A stretch of 64,000 bases of DNA, taken from NCBI RefSeq assembly GCF_014805625.2, contig NW_023998454.1, forward strand, positions 1,445,433 to 1,509,432, read 5' to 3'. The position numbers and the translations under genes were made by a program. Below, one piece after another: positions 49,020 to 62,230 of the stretch (the first letter of the stretch is position 1; every line of letters starts with the position of its first letter). The notes beneath the pieces were generated by a model, which worked only from the letters and a program-made list of their open reading frames with translations, did not search any database and had not been told where the DNA came from. Origin of the DNA: Glossina fuscipes (lineage: Eukaryota; Arthropoda; Insecta; Diptera; Glossinidae).

Positions 49020-52000
49020 TGGTGTGATAGCGAGAGTCTACGAGTGAGTACGTGCAGACAACATGACAAGAGAAATGCTGGAAACAATTACATACAAGGC
49101 ATGAAATGATTATTTGCACACGCTTGAAAAGAAATTTCAGAAGAGAAATTTTTAAAAATGTTCTTTCTTAAACTTTCGGCATCAATTGTTTGTATTTTCA
49201 AAGTAATAATTTTGGAGATGTTTTCCTTTAAGTTAGTAAGCAAGACTTGCTTGTTTGAAATGAAAAGAAAATCTTTGCGAACAACAAGGCATGGATGAGT
49301 GAAGCAAATCTAACAAAACAAAAACGCAACGTTTGTCTTGTAAAAAGCTTTGCATACGTTTTCACTCAGAACATCAAAAGTCCAACATAACGTATTGTAG
49401 CTGCATGTACGGCTTTTATACTGAAACCGAACTTTTGGAGAATGTATGGCGAGGCTGTTGATACGTTTGTGTTTGTTACTGTTTCGTAACTGTGTAAAGT
49501 GGTAACGGACACAATTGAAATAGAGTAGCATGGTACTGAGTCGAGTGTGGTTATTAAATATCTACTGTGCATAAGATGCACAGATTTAATAGGATTTTAG
49601 TGCATCCAAGTGTTGTTGTTAGCAGTTAGTTTGTTAGTAAATGTGTTCAAGCATAAAGTTTCAGTTCTTTGCAAATATTACAGTATTATTAGCACAAGTC
49701 AACAAACATATGTTTACAAAAGAAAAACCGCTCGCTCTGTTTTCGCTCTCAACCCTATCAGTTTATTCCTCTCTCCTAGTTCTTTCTGTCTATCTATCTA
49801 ATTGCGAACTTAGTTGCCTAAATGAAAATTTCAAATTTGTTGATGCTGATGAAGGCAAGAACGCTGATGATGCTCGTGGTGAATGATAATGATTTTCTCT
49901 AAAAGAAAATTTCGATAATGATAATTACTATGGTGCGATGCTTTCAGCAAAGCGCTATCAAAGTATTCATTTGCATAGTTGATATAAACGCGTTTATATT
50001 GCATTATGAAAAACTAATTACTTTTAAAGTAGTTTTCATTTTACGAAAACAAAAACAAAAATTGGTCTCTCAGAAATAGTTGATGTCAATAGCTTCTGTT
50101 CTCTTGAAATTCTAAATTCAAGAATAGTCAACACTTAAAGTGAGTAAATTGCATTAAACGCTTGCTCTGGTTGTGTAGGAAACACTTTTGCAGAAACGAA
50201 TAACGAAAAAAAATAATAATAATAAAAACAATAGTCAAGAAAACTCAATTGTTAAGTAAACATTCCCTTAAAAAAAAATTGAAGATAAGTCTAAGTTTAA
50301 AATTAATGAAAATTTTTAGTCTGATTTTAGGTCAAACATTTTTTCTCTAAATCTAATTAAATATTTGTCGTTTAAATATCAAGAATTGTTAACAAAATCT
50401 ATATATAAATATATATATATTTCTACATTCATTCTCTCATTTTAGCGACGATACTTGGTATACTAGATTTTTGACATACTTACAACACTACTAGGTGTTC
50501 ACGGGAAATATTAGCAACCATTTGCGTCACTTCACCGTTTGAATATCAGTGTGCAAGATTAAGGAACATTATGCATGGATATAAAAGAAAGATCGGAAAG
50601 GTAGTTGAGGATTGGGAATATATTAGTGCATACGGATGATACTCATTGGAAACGCTAAAGCTTTCTATTTTTTGAATTCTGCACATTCTTGAATGTGATA
50701 AATAACGGGCTCGACTTAATCACATCCGTTTATTGGCATTTGATCAAGTCGCGTACGTCAGAGAAGATAAAAGTTATATGGTTCCTAAGTTTTTCCCCCC
50801 TTTTCCCGCGAAAATGGACGATAAGTTGAATTCATGTCTTCCATGTCTTCGCTCGCCGCCAAGTAAATTATGGTAATTATTATAAATAAATTCTCGACTA
50901 AAGATGTTATCTGAAATTAGGATACGAATAACAGAATTTGATGTGACGAGTGTCCAAAATTCGGGTCAAGATGGATTAAGCTTTTTTTTTTATTATTTTT
51001 ATAGCAAATTGTCCATCAAGAGAATAAGTTTTAATATATTTTATCTATTTTTAAATTTTTTTTAAGTGCTTCCTTTTTGTTGCCGTGGCATTAATTTAAG
51101 CGCTTTGACGTATACTTTTGTACGTTGTATAAAAAGAATTTTACTAATTTTCTTTTTAATTTATCTCCTCTTCTCTCTACTTACCTCTATCTCTCTCTTT
51201 CTCCCATGCACCTTCGGACTTTGCTCTTACAACATAAAAATTAAGTGAAAACATTTTTATAAGCCCAGTTATAAACTAAATATAAACTTAATGAAAAAGT
51301 CATTTAAAACTGGCAACGAAAACAAAAGCAGCACAAAAAATTGCTTATGAAAAAGTATGGCAGGAAAAAATAATACAAACTAGGTCATCAGGGCGTATGA
51401 AGAGATGCTGGATAATAACCTTAATGTGGAGCCATGAAAATAACAGTAAAAGTAGATAAAAGTTTTAAGCTCCTTTGTTAACGGAGAATATCGAATTCAA
51501 AAATGTAAAAAATAAATAAATCCCTGTGCAAGGAAAATTACCATAAATTTAAGATTTAAAAACAAAAATAAATTTTATAAAATATTTTAAATTGTACAAA
51601 TTTTAAATTGCTAAACTTTAGATAAGCTGATAATTTAGATATTTTATACTGAAGCTAAAGAAATGGGGCGCAGAGATAAATTAAATGAATGCAGTCTAGG
51701 GAGGGAAATAGAATGAAAATGCTTAAGATACTTTGATTTTTATAAATGATTAGTTGGTTGATGGTGTGCAGTCGTTTAGGGATTTAGGAATTGTCCTAAA
51801 ATGTTTCTAAATCAATCTAAATTTCCATAAGCGCTTGTGTGTTCCTTTCTGCGTTAGATCATAGGGACCTTCCTTCGCCTATTTCCCAAATAATGTCTCC
51901 GTTTAAATTGCATATCAAAAGTCGATTGCATATCATATATCTTCTAATGACAAGCTGCGTAGTGGGAGATTGAACTACAATTGATTGTTACTTATAGTTA

Positions 52001-53703
52001 TGATTTATACTTTGATTCGTTTTTACAGCGCCTAATATATATAACGAACTTTTGTAAGATTTTAAAAAACATGAGTTTAGAGGTACTCAAGCAACTCAAT
52101 ATTGGTGGGAAATAAATTAAGAGTTTCCGATTGAATGCTGAATCTAATGATGTCCAAAATTTTTCAGATCGGCTCTGGGGTTATATAAAAGAGCTCGCGG
52201 CGTCCCTATAAAAGGATAAAAAAAAATAAAAAATTGCCGTTGTAAGAAACCGCTTCCTTACTTTCTAAAGTATTGTTATGAAATTCGCTTTTACTAAGAT
52301 ACAGTCCGTATCACTGGATCGTGGATATTTTGATCAAGAGATATGCACTTCAAAGTTCTTTTGTTTTACTGCTTTGTCTTTCACAACAGTAGGAGTATTT
52401 ATTTACAATTATATTTCTTACATGTAGGATTACTTACAATTTCTTTTGGCCGTACTCTCAGCTCAAATGTTCTTGCTCGACTAACTCCCCCTTCCACAAA
52501 TATTCTATTTATGTACATTTTTACAAGCATGTTATTATACCTAAACTTATGGTTTTATTTCTAATCCCAGCCTGCTTTTTCTCTAATCGTTTTCATCGGC
52601 CTGCAGCTGCATGAGGCGCCTGCGAATGCTCATTTGGTTTTTCCTTCTTTAGCAAATTTATTACTACGAAAATTACTTAGCTGACATTAACTGGATTTGG
52701 GATTTTCGTAACAGTATTTATCTTAACATGTTTGTTATTGTTGCACGTTTAATTTGTTCACATTTACTATGCAACATATCTATTTTAATTTACACACTAA
52801 TATCGGAAATAACGAAATATGTAGATAGATAGTGCCACATTTTTATCGAAACTCTAAGGAGGAGATTGTTACGGCCTTTTTGTGTTCCTCCTATGAATAC
52901 CACAGGTAACGCTCTTAATTAGCAACAATTCGTGTGCTTCCTCCCTCATTTCCATTACTCGTAGGGACACAGAGTCTGCTAATAGTTTCTTGATATGACG
53001 TCGCGTTCTCTCTTTTACGTTTTTAAGTGAATATGAGCCATGGTGTACATGTAAGTGCATATAAGTGTATATGTTAGAAGAAGAGCAACTGTAGCATATA
53101 CAACTTATTTCGTTTTCATCGTTTATTCCGAAGAATTGAAGAATTTTACATTTTATGTTCGCCAAATTCTTTGACAAATTTCAATGGAAACTTCATACCA
53201 AAAAACAAACTTTTTATTATTAAAACACATTTATTCATCTATTTCACTTATTTCGTTCATATATTTATTAATTTCATTTGCTTACACATATATAGTTGAC
53301 ATATTTTATCCAAACATCAACGGCACACATAAGTTATTCTACATAGCGTCTATTTATATTATAAAAGTATTTTATTATTTATACTCCAGAGTTAAACAAT
53401 TCAATTTATGAATAAAATATTAAAAACTAGTTCTTAATCTTAGCTTATGCAATTTGACAAAATGAATAACCGATTACAGTCTCAGCGGTAGACATATGAG
53501 TAACATCTACTGTAATAACGAATAGGATATATGCGCAACAAAGACTCTGGCTCACCATGTGAACCCTGGCGACCAAGAATTAGAAAATTAGGATGCAAAG
53601 ATGAGTCGGGCTTTACTTTCTCAACGGTAGCCAAGCAACTCCCGTTGTTCGCATTAAAAGAAAAAGTGTTTTCAGCTCTTCGGCGCTGAGACATTGCACC
53701 GCG
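49020..53703. other. AT-rich non-coding stretch
   Basis: Nothing recognisable over 4.7 kb. Two TATAAAAG-like motifs lie close together at about 52184 and 52206, but no initiator or open frame follows. A 74-codon minus frame at 53482-53706 is compositionally ordinary but unrecognised and abuts the tandem repeat. Confidence 0.4.
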
Positions 53704-54000
53704 CAATATGTACTTGCCTGACCGTACTTCGACGGAAAAGCAACTATATTATCCCATCTTTATCCTTGGCCTTTCTTTTGATCCGAACCTATCAGGCATT
53801 GCAGCGTACAATATATATTTACCTGACGAATCTTGGGACCACGAAAAGGACTTGATAACTCTTTCTTCTTACCCCCGGCCTTTCTGCAGGTTCGGATTCA
53901 CGATTCGGCATATTTACGCGCCTGACGTAAATTCCCATTTAAAACAAGCTCGTTGATTTGCATTTTCTCCTGTCGCTAACAATATTCTTGTATGCGGGCT
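53704..54000. repeat. Degenerate ~100-105 bp tandem repeat
   Basis: Three units start at 53704 (CAATATGTACTTGCCTGAC), 53809 (CAATATATATTTACCTGAC) and 53909 (CATATTTACGCGCCTGAC). The first two also share GAAAAG.ACT, GGCCTTTCT and TTCGGAT/GATCCGAAC-like blocks further in; the third loses similarity after its first part. On the minus strand each unit begins CGTCAGGYAARTA, which looks like a splice donor, so duplicated exons are one possibility beside a small satellite. The 82-codon plus frame through the units (53708-53956) is probably incidental. Confidence 0.6.
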
Positions 54001-55360
54001 TCACCTTGCTCCGACCTCGGAGGAACGAATAACAGCCACGGCTATCTACTACAACTGTATTCAATTGTATATCGCGTGACATCGTATCAAGGTTCATTAC
54101 CCCATGGAAAATACTTAAGCTCGAATCCAGAATCAGAAACGAAAAGAAATGTATAAGAACCACCTATGCAAAGAGACAGCAAGAATATACTGAATCATTG
54201 ACTAGTGAAACTATCCACCAGTCGGTACTGTCGTCTTTTGTTCTGAGAAAACAAGCCAACATTGCAGTAAATAAATGGCTCTCAATACTCTTCAATATTT
54301 TCTCTTGCTGTAAAACTACTAAAACGTAAGTGTCAAGTCAATTCAACAAAAATGATGCTCCTCTTAAATGCCATAAAAATCAACGTTACAAGCTTTTGTG
54401 GAATTTTTTGTTTAGACCGTTGTTTGAGCGTAAATAGCAAGTTGATGTAATATCCACAAATATGAAGGATTTTAAATTGAAAAATGCATCTATTCCGTCC
54501 GTCTTCCCCCTTCTGGGCCCGATAAGTAACGAGAAGTAAGTCACATTACGGTAATATTAAAACTTAAAATAGCGTAATCTATAGGAAAAAAACCTACCGT
54601 TTTGCAATATATCAGGTTGCACAAAGCCTTACAGCTTCTATGTGGAAGTAGTCTTCTATTGCATCCTCATTATATAAAAATTGACAAAAAACACATAACA
54701 GTAACTAATGAAGCTTTACCTTGAAAGAATTTCCTGCTGGTATGCTGGGAATGGTTGTGCTTATGTTAAAGGAATTTGTGCTTACACTTTTTCGTACAAA
54801 CACTCGGATACGAACACCGACAACAAGACAAGCTTACACTTGTTCTATGTACTCCATCTCAGTTAAGGTGGAAATTACGTTTTAAAATTCTCGGAAAAAA
54901 CTAATTTACTTTTTAAACGAGCTAGAGAAAAAGATACTTTCGCACATATTTGCCTTTATATAATATGTTCCTATAGTGCTTGAGTACAAGAAAGACATTT
55001 CATTTTATTTAATAAAGGCAGTAATGTGCTCTCCTTTTCTTTTTTTTTTTTTTAATGTAATTATTTGTAACAATTTTAGGAAGTTATTAAATAAAGGTGT
55101 CAAGTATCAGAACATCATTGCACCTTTATTGTTAAATGAAACTTCGATAAGAGTCTCTCCCAGTGTCTTCATGTAACACAGACACTTGTGTGCTTTCATG
55201 CATTCGCAAGGTATATTAAAAGAAAGGGATTTTTGATGATAAATTGTGTTATGCAGGTGTACAAAGGATACCTTTTGTTGAAAAATATTTTCGAACTTTC
55301 ATTAAAAAACCTTTTAGCTATTTTCTTGGAAATGGAAGTTTTTGAAGATAATTTCATAAA

Positions 55361-55391
<31 letters not shown>

Positions 55392-55829
55392 CTTTCGCTT
55401 CATTCGAATGTATTAATTCATTTCATTATCTTCTATATGAAATTTGATTGGCAAGTCGTTCAAGGATACATTGTTTCGATATATCGACAAGAGAAGAAAT
55501 CGTGGGGTTTCGCCCAATGCCTGGCTTTAGAAATATGTAGTTTTGGAAACTCTAAAGCTATAAAGGCTTACTGTACGTATGTGCCAGGCGACAGTGTAAA
55601 GACTATAGAAACACGAACGTTCTTCAATTAGTTAATTCAATCCAAAGCAATGGCTTTCGAAAATTACGTAAACTTCCGAAGAAGTCATTATATTCCGCTA
55701 TAGGGCTAATGCCCTTCGTAGGCTTCTTAAAAATGAAAAATTCCTCATATTGGTGAGAAAGATACTTTATCAATATCAGCACCATGTAAACTGTTTGCTC
55801 TTTTCCACCCTATAAATTTGAACATTAAA
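54001..55829. other. AT-rich non-coding stretch with long A run
   Basis: An uninterrupted run of 26 A at 55362-55387 is the longest homopolymer in the window and could be the tail of a retroposed sequence, but I recognise no source sequence upstream. A 64-codon frame at 55437-55631 has fairly balanced composition but no motif. Confidence 0.4.
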
Positions 55830-56135
55830 AGCACACTGTGTTGGTTGATCTGTCGTTGACGATATCAATAAAATTCTTCAAAATACAGAAGAAGACCCAC
55901 ACAAGCTTGCTCAAAAGGCGCTTTTGCATGACTTTGATAAGGACGCACCGAGTTTCCATCTGCGAGTCCCTGTTGAAATAGAGCAAAATTACGCCATTGA
56001 TGACGAGATAGATACCAGACCATGAAATGTGGGTCACAGGTGACAATAACGCGCAAAACGGATCGCAATCCGATGTGTGTGTGGCGAAGCAAACGATGTC
56101 AAAACTCGAATTGATGCCACATAAGGTAAAGCTCT
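55830..56135 (+). pseudogene. Mariner-family transposase remnant
   Basis: Plus-strand frames give H-R-V-S-I-C-E-S-L-L-K near 55950, then, after stops, W-V-T-G-D-N-N at 56030 and Q-T-M-S-K-L-E-L-M-P-H-K-V-K-L-C to 56131. These follow the mariner order R-I-S-I-C-D-S-L-L-x-R, then G-D-E-K-W-V-T-Y-D-N, then Q-x-x-x-K-P-x-L-x-x-x-K-V-M-L-C. The G-D-E block with the first catalytic Asp has been altered to D-H-E-M. The match ends exactly where CR1/Jockey RT sequence begins. Minus-strand frames here are shadows. Confidence 0.65.
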
Positions 56136-56632
56136 GCAAAAGCAAAAAGTCGTTGTTCTCAAGAAGGATGACTGAGTATTTCGTAAACTCACAAAAATTG
56201 GAGTATGTAGGGGACTTAGGGGTTTCTTCTCTTAATAAATCTAGAGTTTGTTAAGCAGCGGTCTGTTGAACTTGACGGCTTATACGTTAGAAGAAGCACA
56301 TGCATGACCATGATGAGAACAATATTGAAAAATGAGTCGGTCTTGCAGTCTCTTTGTCATAGGTGGTATGTGAATTTAATAGAATTATTTTGGAAACAAA
56401 TCTTGCTTGTGAGCTTCTTAATCCGTTTAGTATCTTTTGTAAAAACCTAAACCCAGGTCTTAAATGTCGGATTCTTTAAATACGAGAAAATCAGCTCCGC
56501 TTAATATGCGGGCTTTGTCTACGTCGCATCTATACTAACTTTTTGTCCTGAAAGCAACGTGTGTTCGTAATATGTTCATTATTATCGGTTGCTAAGCTCT
56601 TGCATGTTTGCAACAGCTTAGAGTTTCACATC
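56136..56632 (+). mobile_element. CR1/Jockey-type retrotransposon, copy 3 (fragment)
   Basis: The left part encodes S-R-R-M-T-E-Y-F-V-N-S-Q-K-L-E-Y-V-G-D-L-G-V, aligned to the thumb region of copy 2 at 31430-31530, and then jumps to S-L-N-K-S-R-V, so an internal deletion has removed part of the thumb. Further right, E-L-L-N-P-F-x-I-F-C-K-N-L-N near 56415 matches the RT C-terminus of copy 1. The 3' untranslated blocks TCGGATTCTTTAAAT, GCTTAATATGC and ATCGGTTGCTAAGCTCTTGC match copy 2. Similarity ends near 56630, before the 3' tail, so this copy is truncated at both ends. Confidence 0.75.
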
Positions 56633-58503
56633 TGGGGCCCGTTTACAACTTAACTTGTTATAGAGCAACCATTAATGAAAATTGTGTTGATGGTACTCAA
56701 CAGCATTTGAGCGTTTGCTATCTATCGAGCTGCATGTTCATTCTAGTCATATATTTGATAAAGTTAATGGACTTAGACGTAAATTTCATCCCGCAAGCAC
56801 ACCACGAACAATTACAGCCAAAGAAATATATGTGCTGTAACCCATATAAGAATGAACGGACGGATGAAACCTATTTACCGAACGAGGTAGTCTTACGACC
56901 TGCGCCACTTTTAACACTGCCTTACCTTTGGTCTCCAACAAGCCACGATTTTCAATGTGCAACTACGAAGTTGAATTTAGTTTCCTTTAAAAGGGATCTC
57001 TAAACCATTTTCTTTTATATTTTTTTTACAATAAAAACATTATGCACACGGAAAACCTTTTGAACGTACACACCTCTAAATTAATAACATATAACACTAA
57101 CAATCGTACATGTAGGCTTTTAAAGAACGAAAGATTAAGAAGCATAAGATCATACACTTAACGCCTAATGTTGGTGCCGCCGCGTTTCACTCTGCCACTA
57201 TTCACAGAAGATTCAATCGGCAACGTGGCCATCGAGCAGTTTTTTATGATGTACGGCGTGAACAACAATATCTGATCCATCGGATACTTGATGAGTTAAC
57301 TTTAAAAATTTTTATAATGAAATTCAGTTTCACTGAGAGGTTTCGCTGCACACGTCTTGCAGCACAAAGCTTGCTCTGGCCTGTAATCATTTGTCTTATT
57401 CTCTGTAAAAGCCAAAAGCGGCTCGTGAAAATCAATTTACCCAACTTTTGATCTAAAAATTTTAAATGTTTCATGCTGAAAGCATACTAGTTTTATCAAA
57501 AAAAAGGTAAATGGTTGTCTATTAAAATGGAACATATCTGAAACAATAAACAGGGTTTAAAATATAAGAACAATGTGTTGGAATTTTTTGGAAGATGTCA
57601 TAACGTTTTTTCCGTTCCATAATATTATATATAGGTTCATGCGCAGCATATAATCTATTCATCCATTTGTCTTCTATTTTTACGATCACGAAAATTAACA
57701 TAAAATATTCAGTTTAAGTAGGAGAGACTTTTCCCTTTACGTTCATGAATAGGCGGTTAAATGACAATTCCGAACTGTTCTTGTCAACAAGTTGTCAACT
57801 ATAACAACAATCATTAATTTAAAGTTTGGCTGTTATTAAAAATTCTCATGATATCAAAAACTAAAATAAAGAACTAAATAAAGTATTCGTAAGTGCTGAT
57901 CAGTGCCTGTTATGTTACGAAATCAACATGAGGGTAACGGTATCTGTTTACGCAATTACGCGACAAATAACAAACTAAGCAAAAGAAAATTCGCACATGT
58001 TTTACTTCACACTTCGGCAATAGTTATGAAGAATTCGTCACGATAAGCTTATCAATCGGTCTACTGGTCCGAAAGTAGCTAACAAACAACTTGAGCAATT
58101 TTTGAAATGCTTACTTCATATTTTGTTAAGTAAAATTTATTGATTTCAAAAAAAGACATTTCGTTGTTGATACTGCAATCCTTTCATACATTGTACGAAT
58201 TCACTCTTATCATTTAATCTAATAGAGATAGTGATTGCCAGAAAAAGGCAAATTTTTAAGCATTTGTTCATTTTAACAAATATTTACCATAATTCCCACT
58301 TGTACTAAAACAAATAGCTAAGTTTTCACAAGAACCATAAGAGAATTACCTTTTCCAACTTTTACAATCATCCGCTTTTCTACTGTCTTTTCTCTCCTCT
58401 TGCTATTACTTTCTTCTTCACACTTCTTCATTATCTGTATGTACATGAAGAACTAATAAATTCTCATGTATAACGGTAAATATCGGCCAATATATATGGA
58501 TGC
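56633..58503. other. AT-rich non-coding stretch
   Basis: A 131-codon plus frame (56608-57003) starts inside the retrotransposon's untranslated region and has no motif, so it is probably accidental. The segment 57170-57470 is coding-like on the minus strand in two frames but unrecognised. Confidence 0.35.
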
Positions 58504-58536
58504 GTGTGTGTGTGTGTGTGTGCGTGTGTGTGTATG
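58504..58536 (+). repeat. TG microsatellite
   Basis: TG dinucleotides with one TGCG interruption, ending in TATGTGCATG. Confidence 0.95.
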
Positions 58537-60715
58537 TGCATGTCTATTCAAATTATTACTTCAATCACTTAGTCACTCAACTCAAGTGATTTTTGCCATT
58601 TGGTTCTAAAACAAAAACGTAAAGGGAAAATATTGAAAATTTGCATAAAATCAAATTAGTAAACTCTTATCGAACATTCGTAGAGCTCTTCACGAACTAT
58701 CTCTAGCTCTTTTCTTCTTTTCTGACAAGAAGATGATATACAGTTTTAGTGCATACCAAGTAACGTACATGCAACTAAGTAAGGAAAATAACACAACACT
58801 CTTTAAGAATAGTTTGGAAAATATGCGCATATTCAGTTCAATTCAATTTAGTCGTCGGCTCTTCAGTTCTATGTTATATCAAACAGTTGTTGGTAAAAAT
58901 GAAAAATGTCAGACAGTAAAATGCATTTTAAACTTTCTATGATTAATTTAGCTAAGATAGTAATGAAAATTTTAATAAAAGCACTCACTACCTTTAGAAA
59001 TTTAAACGTGCTTTGCCTTTTTTCCTTGTCTGTTATATTTGGAAGTACATATGGGCGAGTACACAATATACTTTATTACTACAAAAAATGATAATAACAA
59101 AACATGAATTTTTTTTTAAGCTAATCAGTGCCATTCAGCATTTTCTGAGATCTCTGATGCATATCTTCGGACCTAGCAAACATATCGACATCGGTCACTT
59201 GTAGGTATAAATAATGCAGGGGAGATATACCGGCCGGTTGGTTTAGCCATCAGTCTGAGAGATAACTGGGGAAATCAAAGAGAAGTGGTCGAGCTGGCTT
59301 CGAATCGAAAATTATTGAAAATCTCTGGCAACACTTCCCGGAACTGATTAAAAGTAAATTTTTTTTTTTTCAAAGTTCATGCACAAGGTCTCTTTCACGA
59401 TATTTCGCAATGACGTCGTGTTCTTTCCTCCTTTCTTCCATTTGCTCTCTTCAGGATAGCAGTTACGTCTCGAAGGTCATTGCCTTCAGGATCACCGGTA
59501 GCTGCTGACGAATCGTTGTTTACAATGGCGCTCATTAAAAGGAAATATTGATATTTTGGTAGAGACGACGAAACTGGTTCAGTACTGGATTTTGCAACAA
59601 CGATTCACAAAAAGTCGAATCTCCAAGAAAATTCTTAGATTCTCTTCTTTCTACAAAAGAGCATGTATTTAAATCTTGAGTATTTCTTCGGTAGTATCAA
59701 TAGTGCTGAAGTTTTCCATCGTAATTTCGGGATTTATTAGTTAAGGAACCATAAAAGAAAGTTAATATTAGAACTCATTTTAAGCCTAGTTATAAGCATA
59801 AAGTTTCTTTCGTAGAGACTTTTAAGGCTCAGGCAATTCAATAGATAGAGAAGCATGCAACGCACAGGAAAATCAGTTGAGAACACCCGTAGAACTTTTT
59901 TACCAACTATCACATTTTATTTTTAGTATACCTAGTGCGTTTTCAATGTTGACTATTTGCGTAAAGATTCGAAACGTTTTTATTAGACTCTCTTCTAAGT
60001 TATGCTCCTTTGAAAATTTCGTTTAGTGTTTTATATTAAAATGTTTTAGTTCTTTGGCATATTTTGCAATTTACTTTTTTTGTCTACTTACAAGCCTTAC
60101 ACTTGAAAATAGAATTAAATAAGTTTTTACTTAGGTTCGCATACACACCGGCACCTTTAGCTAAACACATGTACATTTTATCTATCATTTATGCTTATAT
60201 CTTTATGTAAAAGTGTGAGTCTGTTTGTGTGTGTAAAAAATCTTGACTAAAAGTTTTCCATAAAAACTTGGGAAAATACAAGTTTTTTATAGTAACAACA
60301 TGTAAAACAACAAGAAACATTAACAATTTTGTAAACTATAAGAGGGATAAAGGGAACGAGAGAGTTAAGCAACAGTAGAGAAAAACGAAAATCTCAATTA
60401 GTACTGAGGGTAACCAATCAATATTTGCACAAGTTTTTACAGAACAACTACAAGTGTTTAGGAGAAAACGTGCAAACACGAACACGCACATATATTGATA
60501 AATTAAAAAACCAAAAAAAAAAGCAAGAAACATAACATCAATATTTAAATTTACAGAAGCAGCAACAGCAGAAAAACTCATTGATATTCACAAGCAAATA
60601 TTATCATTTCTATGCATAAAAATGTTCTCTTCCCTTCTCTCTTTCGGTTGAACTTTATGGTCATTCTTAGCCGTAATGAATCAAGTTAGCTTGGTCATCT
60701 AGGTAAATATGTGTG
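58537..60715. other. AT-rich non-coding stretch
   Basis: The 59220-59620 segment is GC-richer and reads as fragmentary protein in one plus frame, but no family is recognisable. The rest is featureless. Confidence 0.4.
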
Positions 60716-61006
60716 CACGTATGTATGTTCATACATATACATATATATATACATATATATATTCCTAATATATATATACATATGTATATCCTACACATTC
60801 CTAAGTATATATATAAATATATACATAAACATGTACATATGCATACATATACACATATACATGGTGATACCAGCATGTATATAAATATCTATGTATAAAA
60901 TACGTATATACGTATATAAATATGAATGTTAAGATACCTATACACATATACATACATTATGTATATATAGACATATATATATTTATAAATACATATGTTT
61001 TTATAT
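60716..61006. repeat. ATAC/ATAT-rich low-complexity tract
   Basis: About 290 bp of interspersed TATA, ACAT and GTAT repeats. Open frames on both strands here (Ile/Tyr/His-rich) are produced by the repeat. Confidence 0.85.
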
Positions 61007-61899
61007 GGCTTGCATGCAGCAAATATGCATTATGTGTACTTTACTGGAAAACTCTTTGTGGATAGCAACTAAACAGAGAAGAACAAGCGTTAACATTTTA
61101 ACACCATCATCAGGTTTTTTCAACTTTGTTAAAATAGACAGAGAGACCGACAGACTTACAGACAATAGAGTAAGTTAGAGACAAACCAGCAGCACGTGGG
61201 AGAGTCGTATATGTAATGCGTGTTGTTTGCAAGTAATTTCCATCTATCCATGAATTACTGTGTGTGTGCTTTCCCTCTCTATTCGCCATAATATGTTCAT
61301 GCTCAGCTAAAACGGAGAATTATGCAACTTAAGGTGCCTTGTTGTTTTATGCCAAGATATGCTCTTGAAACAAATTTACATAACTTTTTGCACATAAATA
61401 ATAAGTGTTGAAGTTTGTCTAATTTTTTCCATTTTTGTTGTTATTGTTTCACGTAAAATCAACAAAAGAAATTTTATGTTTACTGTAACAAACTTTGTGG
61501 CTATAGAATGCCAGATAGTTGAAATTCTTTAACAAAATACAAAATATGCCCAAATCACAAACGGATATTATTTTACTCAAATTACTTAACACCCCAGAGA
61601 TGGTGAGCTCATACTCACAGACATCCAAATGCAAAATAATAACATGTAAAAGACATATGAATTGAAGAAATGCAGAGACAATCGTAAAAACATCGAAGGC
61701 AAATAAATCTACAGTCCCAGAGTCATTTCTCAATTAAACAAGACATGAACAAAAACAAGCAAGCAAGACTTGGTCGCTTTCCCGCGAATCTTGAGTACCT
61801 TATTTCTAAGATAACCTCAGCAGATCATTTAACGCCATTGCCGTCTATGAGGTCCTCATAATAATAAGTCAGTGAGTTTGTAACAGCACTAGCAAAAAA
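61007..61899. other. AT-rich non-coding stretch
   Basis: A 94-codon minus frame (61449-61733) has hydrophobic segments but no motif. Nothing else is recognisable. Confidence 0.4.
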
Positions 61900-62230
61900 C
61901 AATAAATTTTAGATAAAATTCGACTTTATTCTTTAACATAGTCTCCTTTAAAAGTGACCCGTGTATTCCAACGCTACTTTAACCTCTCTACGATCTCCTC
62001 CACACTTCTTTCTAGCGAGCATTTTTTCGAGATTCGATACCAAGCCGATTGACAATATCCAAGTCGTATAACAATATCCTTTTTATTTAGCCCAAACAGC
62101 TATCGACCGTGAACCGCTTTAAGATATCATTAAGGTGCCAGCTGTCCGATGCAACTTTACTTTTCGGTCTTTCAAAACGGTTTTCTGCATTTCTTCCACA
62201 TGGTTCGCGCTGCTTATAAAATATATCTAG
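61900..62230 (-). pseudogene. Probable mariner-like transposase remnant, internally deleted
   Basis: On the minus strand the end reads W-N-T-R-V-T-F-K-G-D-Y-V-K-E and a stop near 61938, matching the mariner C-terminus R-W-x-x-C-V-x-x-x-G-D-Y-V-E/K. About 180 bp upstream on that strand, L-K-D-R-K-V-K-L-H-R-T-A-G-T-L-M-I-S fits the N-terminal DNA-binding part (D-R-R-x-K-V-R-E-I-A-x-x-L-x-I-S). The distance between them is far too short, so most of the catalytic domain is deleted. Stops interrupt both parts. Terminal repeats were not identified. Confidence 0.45.

Noticed and set aside
52180..52215. Two TATAAAAG motifs as a core promoter
   Set aside because: No initiator at the right distance and no exon or open frame follows; such motifs are expected in AT-rich DNA.
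55825..56145. 106-codon minus-strand frame
   Set aside because: The plus strand of the same segment carries mariner residues in the right order, so the minus frame is a shadow.
56608..57003. 131-codon plus-strand frame
   Set aside because: Its start lies inside the retrotransposon 3' untranslated region and it has no motif; treated as chance.
60667..60898. Antiparallel frames of 61-69 codons
   Set aside because: They are translations of the ATAC/ATAT low-complexity tract.
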